NCBI GenBank assembly: GCA_015075635.1
Contig: JABTUA010000001.1
Coordinates: forward strand, 1,550,001-1,614,000
Source of the DNA: Polyangiaceae bacterium
Lineage (GTDB): Bacteria > Myxococcota_A > Polyangia > Polyangiales > Polyangiaceae
DNA: 64,000 nt
Reading direction: 5' to 3'
The first letter of the stretch is position 1, and each line of letters begins with the position of its first letter. Both the position numbers and the translations under genes were made by a program. The notes under the pieces are model-generated. The model did not search any database, was not told the origin of the DNA, and was given only the letters and a program-made list of their open reading frames with translations. This document shows positions 46,306 to 54,131 of the stretch, piece by piece.

Positions 46306-47337
46306 ATGCGACTTCGACGCTTGGGTACTGCGCTTTCGGTGGCGATGCTCTCGGTTTCATTGGCCCTTGGGTCGGCGACGCTCGCGGCCGGGCCGGCCTT
46401 CGCCCAGAGCCCCGCCGAGCTGGCCAAGGCCCGCACCTTGTTCAAGGAGGGCGTGAGCCTCGAGGCGGCCGGCGACTGGGCCAGCGCCCTCAGCAAGTTC
46501 GAAGAGGTGGGCAAGGTCAAGACCACCCCCGCGGTGCGCTTCCACATCGGCCGCTGCAAGGAGCACCTGGGGCGCCTGAACGAAGCGCTCGGCGAGTACC
46601 GTATCGCCGAATACGAGGCGCAGCAGTCCAAGGCCAAGGAGCTCGACGAGATCAGCAAGGCGCGCGAGCAGCTCGAGGCGCGTGTGCCGAAGCTGACGAT
46701 CACCCGCGGCAAGGGCGCCGAGTCGGCCAAGATCGAGCTCGACGGCGTGGCGCTCGGCGAGGCGCAGGTCGGCAAGGAAGTCTCCACGGATCCGGGACCC
46801 CACCGCATCGTGGCCAAGATCGGCGGCAGCGAGTTCGAGGTGTCCGTCACCCTGGCCGAAGGCGAGAGCAAGAGCGTCGAGCTGGTGCCGCCCGAGGACT
46901 TCAAGGCGAAGCCCGCGCCGGTGGACGAACCCAAGCCCGAGCCGGAGCCGGACCAGAAGCCCGACGTGAAGATCGAGAAGAAGGGCGCTGGGGCGCTGCC
47001 CTGGATCATCGGAGGCGTGGGTGTGGTCGGCCTGGGCGCTGGCGCCTACTTCTACACGCAGATGAAGGACAACCAGGACGAGCTCGAGGGCTTCTGCCGC
47101 CCAGACGGCACGTGTCCGGCGTCGAAGCAGAAGCTCTCGGACGACGGCAAGCGCTACGCGCTGTTCGCGAACATCGGGCTCGGCGTGGGCGTCGTCGGCA
47201 TCGGGGTCGCAACCGTGATGCTGCTGAGCGGCGGCGGCGGCGACGCCCCGAAAGAGAAGCCGAAGAGCGCGCGCGTGCGCCTGAACGTGGTGCCCGGACC
47301 CGAGCTGAAGGGAGTGAACCTTGTCGGTGCGTTCTGA
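46306..47337 (+). CDS. Exported TPR-PEGA protein with two membrane helices
   Basis: A 343-residue protein. Signal peptide (RRLGTALSVAMLSVSLAL, cut near AFA-Q), TPR-like helices (LFKEGVSLEAAGDWASALSK), then a PEGA domain (KIELDGVALGEAQVG and PGPHRIVAKIGG) to about residue 190. A Pro/Glu linker leads to two hydrophobic helices near 226-245 and 283-303. PEGA domains often tether or sense the envelope. ATG 46306 follows AAGGAAGG. Its 3' end overlaps the next gene by 17 nt. Confidence 0.8.
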   Translation: MRLRRLGTALSVAMLSVSLALGSATLAAGPAFAQSPAELAKARTLFKEGVSLEAAGDWASALSKFEEVGKVKTTPAVRFHIGRCKEHLGRLNEALGEYRIAEYEAQQSKAKELDEISKAREQLEARVPKLTITRGKGAESAKIELDGVALGEAQVGKEVSTDPGPHRIVAKIGGSEFEVSVTLAEGESKSVELVPPEDFKAKPAPVDEPKPEPEPDQKPDVKIEKKGAGALPWIIGGVGVVGLGAGAYFYTQMKDNQDELEGFCRPDGTCPASKQKLSDDGKRYALFANIGLGVGVVGIGVATVMLLSGGGGDAPKEKPKSARVRLNVVPGPELKGVNLVGAF

Positions 47338-48556
47338 TTGGGTCCGGCGCGGCGCGCTCTTGGGCGCGGTCGTTCTGGTTGCGAGCTGCGGCTTCCCGGA
47401 GTTCTCGTTCATTCCGGACAACGAGTTCTACGGGACGGGCGGCGTCTCGGGCTCGGGGGCTACCGGCGGCGTGGCTGGCGCGGGTGGCGGCGTCGGCGCG
47501 ACGGGTGGCGGGGGCACGGGCGGCGGCACCGGTGCCACGGGCGGTGGCGGCACCGGTGCGACGGGCGGTGGCGGCACTGGCGGGAGCGGCGGCGGCGCGA
47601 GCTGTGGTAACGGCACATGCGTGCCGAGCCCCCCGAGCGGCTGGGAAGGGCCGGTGGTCTACTACGAGGGCACAGCGACCCCGCCGTCTTGTCCAAGCAG
47701 CTACCCGACCATCAAGCAGACCGCGAGCTCGACGCTCGACGCCGGCACCGTCACGTGTCCGACCTGTCAGTGCGGCACGCCGAGCGGCGTGACCTGCTCG
47801 GCGGACGTGGTCTTCTTCGACGGGGCGTCCTGTGGTGGGAGCGGCTGCTGGGGCTACTGGCAAGGCGTCTGCGGCTCCGGCTCACCCACACCGCCGCCGA
47901 TCACCGTCGGAGCGACCTGCAAGACCCAGAGCTTGTGCTGGGACCCGACGGGCGCCACCAAGCCGGTCTCCGCCGCGTTCACCAACCTGGTGGCGGCCGG
48001 TGGGACCTGTACCTCGAGCTCCCAGGGCACGATGGTCAAGCCCACGGCGAAGTACACCAAGTCGGTGCGCGCTTGCGGCGACCCCACGGGGGATCCCGGT
48101 GGCTGCGGGGCCTCCAACGTGTGTGTCCCCACGGCGCCGTCCGGGTTCGCTCAGAAGATCTGCATCTTCAAGGCCGGGGACGTGACCTGCCCGAGCTCGG
48201 CGTGGGGCAAGGAGGCCGTCTTCTACACCGCGGCGCCTACTGACACGCGGACCTGTTCGGCGTGCGGATGCGGCACCCCCACAGGCGGCTGCACCGGCGC
48301 GACGCTGGAGCTCTACACCGACTCTGCGTGCTTGCAGGAGAAGGACACCCTCGCGGTCGCGGAGATGTCGGGGTGCACGAACATCAAGGCCGACTCTTCT
48401 CCCGTCGCGTCGCCGGGCTGCCAGGGCAACGGCGGCGACAGCCGCTCGATGAAGCTGGTCGGCGGCTCGGGCTCCGGGGCGACCTGTCCGAAGACGGGCG
48501 GCACCGTGACCGGCTCGGCGGATCCGGCCGGCCCCGTCACCTTCTGCTGCTTGTGA
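47321..48556 (+). CDS. Lipoprotein with Gly-rich linker and Cys-rich domain
   Basis: A 411-residue surface lipoprotein (signal VVLVASC). Residues 38-90 are a low-complexity Gly/Ala/Thr linker (repeats of GATGGGGTGG). The remaining 320 residues hold at least 20 cysteines in repeated segments such as CPTCQCGTPSGVTC and CSACGCGTPTGGC. The style is typical of myxobacterial surface proteins. TTG 47321 is chosen because GGGAG lies 6 nt upstream; GTG 47327 is alternative. It overlaps the PEGA gene by 17 nt. Confidence 0.8.
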   Translation: MSVRSDWVRRGALLGAVVLVASCGFPEFSFIPDNEFYGTGGVSGSGATGGVAGAGGGVGATGGGGTGGGTGATGGGGTGATGGGGTGGSGGGASCGNGTCVPSPPSGWEGPVVYYEGTATPPSCPSSYPTIKQTASSTLDAGTVTCPTCQCGTPSGVTCSADVVFFDGASCGGSGCWGYWQGVCGSGSPTPPPITVGATCKTQSLCWDPTGATKPVSAAFTNLVAAGGTCTSSSQGTMVKPTAKYTKSVRACGDPTGDPGGCGASNVCVPTAPSGFAQKICIFKAGDVTCPSSAWGKEAVFYTAAPTDTRTCSACGCGTPTGGCTGATLELYTDSACLQEKDTLAVAEMSGCTNIKADSSPVASPGCQGNGGDSRSMKLVGGSGSGATCPKTGGTVTGSADPAGPVTFCCL

Positions 48557-48569
48557 CCGAGCGTTCGCG

Positions 48570-50192
48570 ATGAGCGTCTCGCGCCGGGAGCTGCTCGGCC
48601 TGCTCGCGACGTCGCCCCTGGCGGCGGCGGCCGGCTGCAAACGCTCGCCGCGCGAGGTGCCGGGCAGCATCCGCGGCGCGTCCGTCGGGTTCGGCCACCG
48701 CCTACGGGACGCCACCGTCGAGCGCGCGAGCGGAGAGCCGCGGCGCGTGAAGGTGGCCGTCGTCGGCGCTGGGCCGAGCGGGCTCTCGGCGGCATGGCGG
48801 CTCGAGCGCGCGGGCCTTCGGGACTTCGTCGTGCTCGAGCTCGAGCCAGAGCCGGGCGGTACCAGCAGCTACGGCACGGACGGCGTGGTGCCGCACCCCT
48901 GGGGCGCCCACTACGTGCCCGTGCCGGGTCGCGACAACCGCGCGCTCACCCTCTTGCTCGACGAGATGGGCGCGCTCGAAGCCCGCGGCCCGGACGGCGA
49001 GCCGCGGGGCAAGGAAGAGCTCCTGGTGCGCGAGCCGGAGGAGCGCGTGTTCGTCGAAGGAAGCTGGCACGAGGGGCTCTACCCGCAGAGCATCGCCAGC
49101 GACGCCGATCGAGACGAGCTCGAGCGCTTCCAGAAGGAGGTCGATCGCTGGGTCGCCTGGCGCGACGCGCGCGGCCGCCGCGCATTCGAGCTGCCGCTCC
49201 GCCGCTCGAGCGACGACGCCGAGGTCACCGCGCTCGATCGCCAGAGCGCCGACGCCTGGCTCCGGGAGCGTGGCCTCGGCGGCGAGCTCCTGCGCTGGTG
49301 GGTCGAGTACGCCTGCCGCGACGACTACGGCCTGTCGCTGGCGGACACCAGCGCCTGGGCCATGCTCTTCTACTTCTGCTCGCGCGTGCCGGCGCCGCGC
49401 GCCGAGAGCGCGCCCTTCATCGCCTGGCCCGAGGGCAACGGGCGCATCGTGCGCCACCTGTCCGCGCTGGCCGGAGACCGGCTCTCGACCGGCAAGCTGG
49501 TGACCGACGTCGTGCCCGGCGAGAGCGGGGTCGAGCTCTCGGTGCTGGACACCCGCGGCGGGAGCCTGGAGCGCATCGTCGCGGAGCGCGTGATCCTGGC
49601 TCTGCCGAAGTTCGTGGTGCCGCGGGTGCTCAGGCCCTTCCGGGACGCGCCGCCGGAGCACCTGACCGCGTTCGACTACGGCGTGTGGTGGGTCGCCAAC
49701 CTGCACCTCTCGCGACGCCCCAAGAGCCGCGGCTTCGGCATGGCCTGGGACAACGTGATCTACGGCGGCACGTCGCTGGGCTACGTGGTGGCCAACCACC
49801 AGCGGCTGGAGGACTACGGGCCCACGGTCTGCACCTATTACCAGCCGCTCGTGGACGGCGACGCCCGCGCTGCGCGCACGCGCTTGCTCGAGATGGAGCA
49901 CCCGGCCTTCTGTGCGGAGGTGCTGCGCGAGCTCGAGCCGGCGCACGACGGTCTGTCCAAGATCCTCGAGCGCATCGACGTCTGGCGCTGGGGCCACGCC
50001 ATGGTGCGCCCGCGCCCCGGCTTCGTCTGGGGAGCGGCCCGCAAGAAAGCGGCGGAGCCCTTCGGTCGCGTCCACTTCGCGCACTCGGATCTGTCCGGCG
50101 TCGGGTTGTTCGAGGAGGCGCAGGACCACGGCGTGCGCGCGGCAGAAGAGGTGCTGCGCGCATCTGGCCGAGAGGTCGAGTCGCTGCTCTGA
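48570..50192 (+). CDS. Exported FAD-dependent amine-oxidase-like protein
   Basis: A 540-residue flavoprotein. The N-terminus SRRELLGLLATSPLAAAAGC combines a Tat-like RR with a lipobox. The FAD fold VAVVGAGPSGLSAAWRLE is at about residues 62-80, and a second FAD region GHAMVRPRPGF near the end fits amine oxidase/protoporphyrinogen oxidase relatives. Substrate unknown; a polyamine oxidase role would fit the nearby spermidine-synthase-like gene, but they are 3.5 kb apart. ATG 48570 is 13 nt after the previous stop. Confidence 0.85.
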   Translation: MSVSRRELLGLLATSPLAAAAGCKRSPREVPGSIRGASVGFGHRLRDATVERASGEPRRVKVAVVGAGPSGLSAAWRLERAGLRDFVVLELEPEPGGTSSYGTDGVVPHPWGAHYVPVPGRDNRALTLLLDEMGALEARGPDGEPRGKEELLVREPEERVFVEGSWHEGLYPQSIASDADRDELERFQKEVDRWVAWRDARGRRAFELPLRRSSDDAEVTALDRQSADAWLRERGLGGELLRWWVEYACRDDYGLSLADTSAWAMLFYFCSRVPAPRAESAPFIAWPEGNGRIVRHLSALAGDRLSTGKLVTDVVPGESGVELSVLDTRGGSLERIVAERVILALPKFVVPRVLRPFRDAPPEHLTAFDYGVWWVANLHLSRRPKSRGFGMAWDNVIYGGTSLGYVVANHQRLEDYGPTVCTYYQPLVDGDARAARTRLLEMEHPAFCAEVLRELEPAHDGLSKILERIDVWRWGHAMVRPRPGFVWGAARKKAAEPFGRVHFAHSDLSGVGLFEEAQDHGVRAAEEVLRASGREVESLL

Positions 50193-50322
50193 AAGTCTGT
50201 CGAAATTTGGACGGGATGGTGTGACTGCCAGGCGCTGACCACCAGCACGCCACGTCGTCGATGCCCGGGGCGCGTCTTTCACGCTGCTTCTGCCCGCGCC
50301 GGAGCGGCGCCTCGTCTCCTCG

Positions 50323-50466
50323 CGAGGGCGCTCGCGCCGGCGAAGTGTGCGGTTGGGCGTGCGGTTGGGCGCGCGGCGCCGACCCGAGGGCGCTCGCGCC
50401 GGCGAAGTGTGCGGTTGGGCGTGCGGTTGGGCGTGCGGTTGGGCGTGCGGTTGGGCGTGCGGTTGG
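50323..50466. repeat. Nested tandem repeat: 62-bp units containing 12-bp units
   Basis: A 62-bp unit beginning CGAGGGCGCTCGCGCCGGCG starts at 50323 and 50385. Inside, the 12-mer GCGGTTGGGCGT occurs at 50349, almost twice, and 4.7 times at 50411-50466. The 12-bp period encodes a four-residue peptide in any frame, so long but meaningless open frames cross it. It lies in the 502-nt gap (50193-50694) between the flavoprotein and the next gene; the rest of the gap has short imperfect GCGGACGCGG repeats. Confidence 0.85.
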
Positions 50467-50694
50467 CCCCTTTGAGATCCCTCTTTGAATCATCAGTTGG
50501 CGGACACGGGGCCGAGAGAGCGAAGCCGTCGGAGTCCAGCTGGGATGACCGGAAGGCGGACGCGGGCGAGCAGGGACGCTATCGAGCGGACGCGGGGCGG
50601 GGAACACCGGGGGCGTCGAAGTGCGTGCGGGATGAGGGTGCCGGTGGGCGGACGCGGAGCGGGGAACGGGAGATCCGCGCTATACGTGGCGGCG

Positions 50695-51804
50695 ATGGCC
50701 GCCGGCGCCGCGCCCTCCCTGTCGTTCGGGCCCTTCCTCTGGGGACCGCGAGCGGACTTGCTGCTGTTCGGAGGGAGCGCTCTGTGCTCGTTCGCGCTGG
50801 TCGGCGCGGCGCGGGCGGTGGGGCTCGCGCCGGGGCCGCTGCCGGAGTGGGGCTGGCTCTTGTTCGTGGTGGCGGTGGACGTCGCGCACGTCTGGTCCAC
50901 CTTGTTTCGCACCTATCTGGACCGTGAGGAGCTCGGACGGCACAAGTGGCGCTACCTGGGCGTGCCGCTCGCCTGCTGGGCGCTCGGCGCGCTGCTCTAC
51001 GCGCAAGGGTCGATGGTGTTCTGGCGCGCCCTGGCCTACGTAGCGCTCTTCCACTTCATCCGCCAGCAGGTGGGGTGGGTGGCGGTGTACCGCGCGCGGG
51101 CTGGCCAGCGCGGCGTCTTCGACCGGGTGCTGGACGACGCGACGGTCTACGCGGCCACGCTCTACCCGGTCCTGCATTGGCACTCGCGGATCGCGACGAC
51201 CGACTTCGCGTGGTTCGTCAAAGGCGACTTCGTGGATCTGGGGGCGGGTGCCGCGCGCCTGCTCCCGGCGGCGCAGCTGGTCTGGGTGGGCCTGCTCGGG
51301 CTGTTCGTGGCGCGGCAGGTGATGCTGGCCGCCACCACGCGCACGCTTCATCTGGGGAAGCTGGTGGTGGTGCTCACCACCGCCGCCGTGTGGTGGCTCG
51401 GGATCGTGCGCACCAACAGCGACTTCGAGTTCACGGTGACCAACGTGATCGTGCACGGCGTTCCCTACTTCGCGCTGCTCTACGCCTACGCCGTGGCGCG
51501 CAAGCACGAGCGACCGGACATCCTGGGCTCGCGCATCGTGGCGGGCGGCGTGGGCGCGTTCGTGGGGCTGCTCCTTCTGCTCGCGTTCGTGGAGGAGCTG
51601 GCGTGGGACCGGCTCATCTGGCACGACCGGCCGTGGCTGTTCGACTCGAGCGGCGTCGAGCTCTCGCCCGTATGGGCCGCGCTGCTCGTGCCGCTCCTGG
51701 CGCTCCCGCAGGCGACGCACTACGCGCTCGACGGCCTGCTCTGGCGCCGGGGCGATACGCGCACGCGGCCGGCGCAGCGGCGGGCGCTCGGGTTCTCCGC
51801 CTAA
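50695..51804 (+). CDS. Polytopic His-rich membrane protein of unknown function
   Basis: A 369-residue protein with about ten membrane helices. Conserved-looking His motifs lie at helix ends: [43 protein letters not shown] and [13 protein letters not shown]. Clustered intramembrane His suggests a metal site, as in Brp/Blh carotenoid cleaving enzymes or desaturase-like proteins, but I cannot assign a family. ATG 50695 is the likely start; GTG 50686 is alternative. Its last ten codons are part of a 55-bp tandem duplication. Confidence 0.65.
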   Translation: MAAGAAPSLSFGPFLWGPRADLLLFGGSALCSFALVGAARAVGLAPGPLPEWGWLLFVVAVDVAHVWSTLFRTYLDREELGRHKWRYLGVPLACWALGALLYAQGSMVFWRALAYVALFHFIRQQVGWVAVYRARAGQRGVFDRVLDDATVYAATLYPVLHWHSRIATTDFAWFVKGDFVDLGAGAARLLPAAQLVWVGLLGLFVARQVMLAATTRTLHLGKLVVVLTTAAVWWLGIVRTNSDFEFTVTNVIVHGVPYFALLYAYAVARKHERPDILGSRIVAGGVGAFVGLLLLLAFVEELAWDRLIWHDRPWLFDSSGVELSPVWAALLVPLLALPQATHYALDGLLWRRGDTRTRPAQRRALGFSA

Positions 51805-51870
51805 AGGCTGTCGCCCGAGCGGCCCGGCGCAGCGGCGGGCGCTCGGGTTTTCCGCCTGAGCTTGTCGCCC
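51771..51870. repeat. 55-bp tandem duplication of the upstream gene's 3' end
   Basis: The segment GGCGCAGCGGCGGGCGCTCG starts at 51771 and again at 51826. It includes the last codons and stop of the membrane protein gene (51804); the second copy still reads as the same C-terminal peptide followed by TGA. About 45 bp match with few changes. The duplication sits between the membrane protein and scoA. Confidence 0.75.
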
Positions 51871-51899
51871 GCACGCGGCCGGTGCTAGCTGGGCGCGCC

Positions 51900-52598
51900 A
51901 TGGACAAGGTCATGAAGAGCGCTGCCGAGGCAGTGGCTGACATCGGGGACGGCGCCACCGTCCTCGCTGGCGGCTTCGGTCTGTGCGGCATCCCCGAGCT
52001 AGCCATTCAGGCCCTGCGCGACAAGGGCGTGAAGAACCTCACCTTCGTCAGCAACAACTGTGGCGTCGACGAGTTCGGCCTGGGCATCTTGCTTCAGAAC
52101 AAGCAGATCAAGCGCATGGTCTCGAGCTACGTCGGCGAGAACAAGGAGTTCGAGCGGCAGTTCCTGTCCGGGGAGCTCGAGGTCGAGCTCGTGCCGCAGG
52201 GCACGCTGGCGGAGCGGCTGCGCGCCGGCGGCGCGGGCATCCCGGCCTTCTACACGCCGGCAGGGGTGGGCACCAAGGTCGCCGAGGGCAAGGAGGTGCG
52301 CGAGTTCGACGGGCGCGCCTACGTCATGGAGCGCGGCATCACCGGAGAGTTCGCCATCGTCAAGGCCTGGAAGGGCGACCGGTACGGCAACCTCTGCTAC
52401 CGGCTCACGGCGCGGAACTTCAACCCGCTGGTGGCGATGGCGGGGAAGACGACCATCGCGGAGGTCGAGGAGCTGGTCGAGGTCGGGCAGCTCGACCCAG
52501 ACGAGATCCACACTCCGGCCATCTTCGTGCAGCGCGTCGTGGTGGGCAACGGCGCCCACCAGAAGCGCATCGAGCGCCGCACCACCCGCAAGAGCTGA
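51900..52598 (+). CDS. scoA: 3-oxoacid CoA-transferase subunit A
   Basis: A 232-residue CoA-transferase subunit. The N-terminal glycine loop [10 protein letters not shown], the [13 protein letters not shown] block, [10 protein letters not shown] and the [11 protein letters not shown] region match SCOT-type A subunits, which move CoA between succinyl-CoA and acetoacetate. ATG 51900 is the start. The B subunit gene follows after 10 nt. Together they allow use of ketone bodies or polyhydroxybutyrate products. Confidence 0.95.
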   Translation: MDKVMKSAAEAVADIGDGATVLAGGFGLCGIPELAIQALRDKGVKNLTFVSNNCGVDEFGLGILLQNKQIKRMVSSYVGENKEFERQFLSGELEVELVPQGTLAERLRAGGAGIPAFYTPAGVGTKVAEGKEVREFDGRAYVMERGITGEFAIVKAWKGDRYGNLCYRLTARNFNPLVAMAGKTTIAEVEELVEVGQLDPDEIHTPAIFVQRVVVGNGAHQKRIERRTTRKS

Positions 52599-52608
52599 GG
52601 AGCCAGAA

Positions 52609-53262
52609 ATGCTGACGCGAGAGCAGATTGCACAGCGCGCCGCCCAGGAGCTCCGGGACGGCTATTACGTGAACCTCGGCATCGGCATGCCGACGTTGGT
52701 GGCGAACTACATCCCGCCGGGGGTGGAGGTGATGCTCCAGAGCGAGAACGGCCTCCTGGGCATCGGGCCGTATCCCCTGGAGGGGACGGAGGACGCCGAT
52801 CTGATCAACGCCGGCAAGGAGACGGTGACGATGCTGCCGGGCTCGTCGATCTTCGACAGCGCCACGAGCTTCGCCATGATCCGGGGCGGGCACGTCGATC
52901 TCGCCATTTTGGGCGCGATGGAGGTCAGCCGCGACGGCGATCTCGCCAACTGGATGATCCCTGGCAAGATGGTCAAGGGCATGGGCGGCGCGATGGACCT
53001 GGTTCACGGCGCCAAGCGCGTGGTCGTGATCATGGAGCACACGGCCAAGAACGGCGCGCCCAAGATCTTGAACGCCTGCGCGCTGCCGCTCACGGGCAAG
53101 CGGGTCGTGCACTGCATCATCACCGAGCTGGCGGTCATCGACGTCGGCGAAGGTGGGTTGGTGCTGCGCGAGCTGGCCCCCGGCGTGAGCGCCGACGAGG
53201 TGAAGGCCAAGACCGAGCCGACCCTCACGCTCGCGTCCGACCTCCGAGAAATGCGGCTCTAG
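52609..53262 (+). CDS. scoB: 3-oxoacid CoA-transferase subunit B
   Basis: A 217-residue partner of ScoA. The [10 protein letters not shown] motif at about residues 44-53 carries the catalytic Glu that forms the CoA thioester. [14 protein letters not shown] and [12 protein letters not shown] are further family blocks. GGAG lies upstream of ATG 52609. The gene ends 18 nt before a hairpin-forming tandem array. Confidence 0.96.
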   Translation: MLTREQIAQRAAQELRDGYYVNLGIGMPTLVANYIPPGVEVMLQSENGLLGIGPYPLEGTEDADLINAGKETVTMLPGSSIFDSATSFAMIRGGHVDLAILGAMEVSRDGDLANWMIPGKMVKGMGGAMDLVHGAKRVVVIMEHTAKNGAPKILNACALPLTGKRVVHCIITELAVIDVGEGGLVLRELAPGVSADEVKAKTEPTLTLASDLREMRL

Positions 53263-53280
53263 AGCCGCACGCCGCGCCGC

Positions 53281-53460
53281 AATCGCCAACGAGATTGGGG
53301 CCGGGGCCCCAATCGCCAACGAGATTGGGGCCGGGGCCCCAATCGCCAACGAGCCAACGAGATTGGGGCCGGGGCCCCAATCGCCAACGAGCCAACGAGA
53401 TTGGGGCCGGGGCCCCAATCGCCAACGAGATTGGGGCCGGGGCCCCAATCGCCAACGAGA
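53281..53460. repeat. Tandem array of hairpin units (30 and 38 bp)
   Basis: Five units: 30 bp at 53281 and 53311, 38 bp at 53341 and 53379, 30 bp at 53417, then a partial unit to 53460. The 38-bp form carries an extra CCAACGAG. Every unit boundary forms the same perfect dyad GATTGGGGCC-GG-GGCCCCAATC, 10 bp per arm. There are no unique spacers, so it is not a CRISPR. It follows scoB and precedes a promoter. Candidate roles are transcript termination or protein binding, or a slippage-prone minisatellite. Confidence 0.9.
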
Positions 53461-53525
53461 CTGCCGCGCCGCGCCGTTGCCTTCTCCACCTACACGTGCC
53501 GCGGCTGTGCGCGCGCGTGCGCAGT

Positions 53526-53555
53526 TTGACGGCGTGAATGCGGGCCCAGTATAGT
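53526..53555 (+). promoter_or_regulatory. Sigma-70-type promoter
   Basis: TTGACG at 53526-53531 and TATAGT at 53550-53555 with an 18-bp spacer, a close match to the housekeeping consensus and unusual in this GC-rich window. It points to the secreted protein gene at 53614, whose start is about 50 nt downstream of the expected start site. Confidence 0.65.
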
Positions 53556-53613
53556 TCTCTCTTAGTATCGGGGGATCCCTACACCCAGTTCGAACTCGAG
53601 GAGCACACACCCC

Positions 53614-54048
53614 ATGCCCAACCTGAAGCTCACCGCCCTGCTCACTGCCGTCGGCGTCCTCACCGTGGCCGGCGTCGGCAGCTCTGCCTCGCAGAAGCAA
53701 GCCGTCGTGAAGCTCCAGGACTTCGTCCGCAAAGAGAACACGATGATCGGCTACCCGGGCACCGAGATTTCCCCGGGCTTCTTCAAGCGCCTCGAGAACA
53801 CGGCGCACTTGCCCGGTATCGGTGGACCGAATTGGCCGCCGAACCCCTGCAACGCGCACATCTCGGTCTACAACAAGATCCTCCAGAACGTTCCCGAGGG
53901 TCCTGGCCGCATGAACGCCACGCTCTCCGTGCTCACGCACATGGCGCGCTCCAACTGCTGCGTGGACACCACCTACGACGGCAGCGTGGATCCGGCGCAA
54001 GAGCCTGCGGCGGTGTACGCGCTGCGTCCGGTGGCCTGCGCTCAGTAG
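53614..54048 (+). CDS. Small secreted protein with conserved cysteines
   Basis: A 144-residue exported protein (signal [17 protein letters not shown], cut near SSA). The mature domain has NPCNAH, SNCCVD and a C-terminal VACAQ, so two disulfides are possible. Family unknown. A GGAG lies about 10 nt before ATG 53614. It has its own good promoter and a strong terminator, so it is a single-gene unit and probably highly expressed. Confidence 0.7.
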   Translation: MPNLKLTALLTAVGVLTVAGVGSSASQKQAVVKLQDFVRKENTMIGYPGTEISPGFFKRLENTAHLPGIGGPNWPPNPCNAHISVYNKILQNVPEGPGRMNATLSVLTHMARSNCCVDTTYDGSVDPAQEPAAVYALRPVACAQ

Positions 54049-54071
54049 CCGCGCTGCACGGATTTCGAGCC

Positions 54072-54104
54072 AGAGGCCCGCCGCTCCGCGGGCCTCTCGC
54101 TTTT
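54072..54104 (+). terminator. Rho-independent terminator
   Basis: AGAGGCCCGC (54072-54081), loop CGCTCC, and GCGGGCCTCT (54088-54097) form a perfect 10-bp stem, followed by CGCTTTT. It lies 24 nt after the secreted protein stop and is the clearest terminator in the window. Confidence 0.85.
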
Positions 54105-54131
54105 CGGGAGCGTGATAGGCTGGTTCTTGCG

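Noticed and set aside
50409..50488. Short protein of repeated GVRL units
   Set aside because: It is the translation of the 12-bp minisatellite.
53281..53460. CRISPR array
   Set aside because: Units are contiguous with no unique spacers, and no cas genes are near.
53259..53537. Small repetitive proteins encoded across the hairpin array on both strands
   Set aside because: They are direct translations of the repeat and lack ribosome sites.
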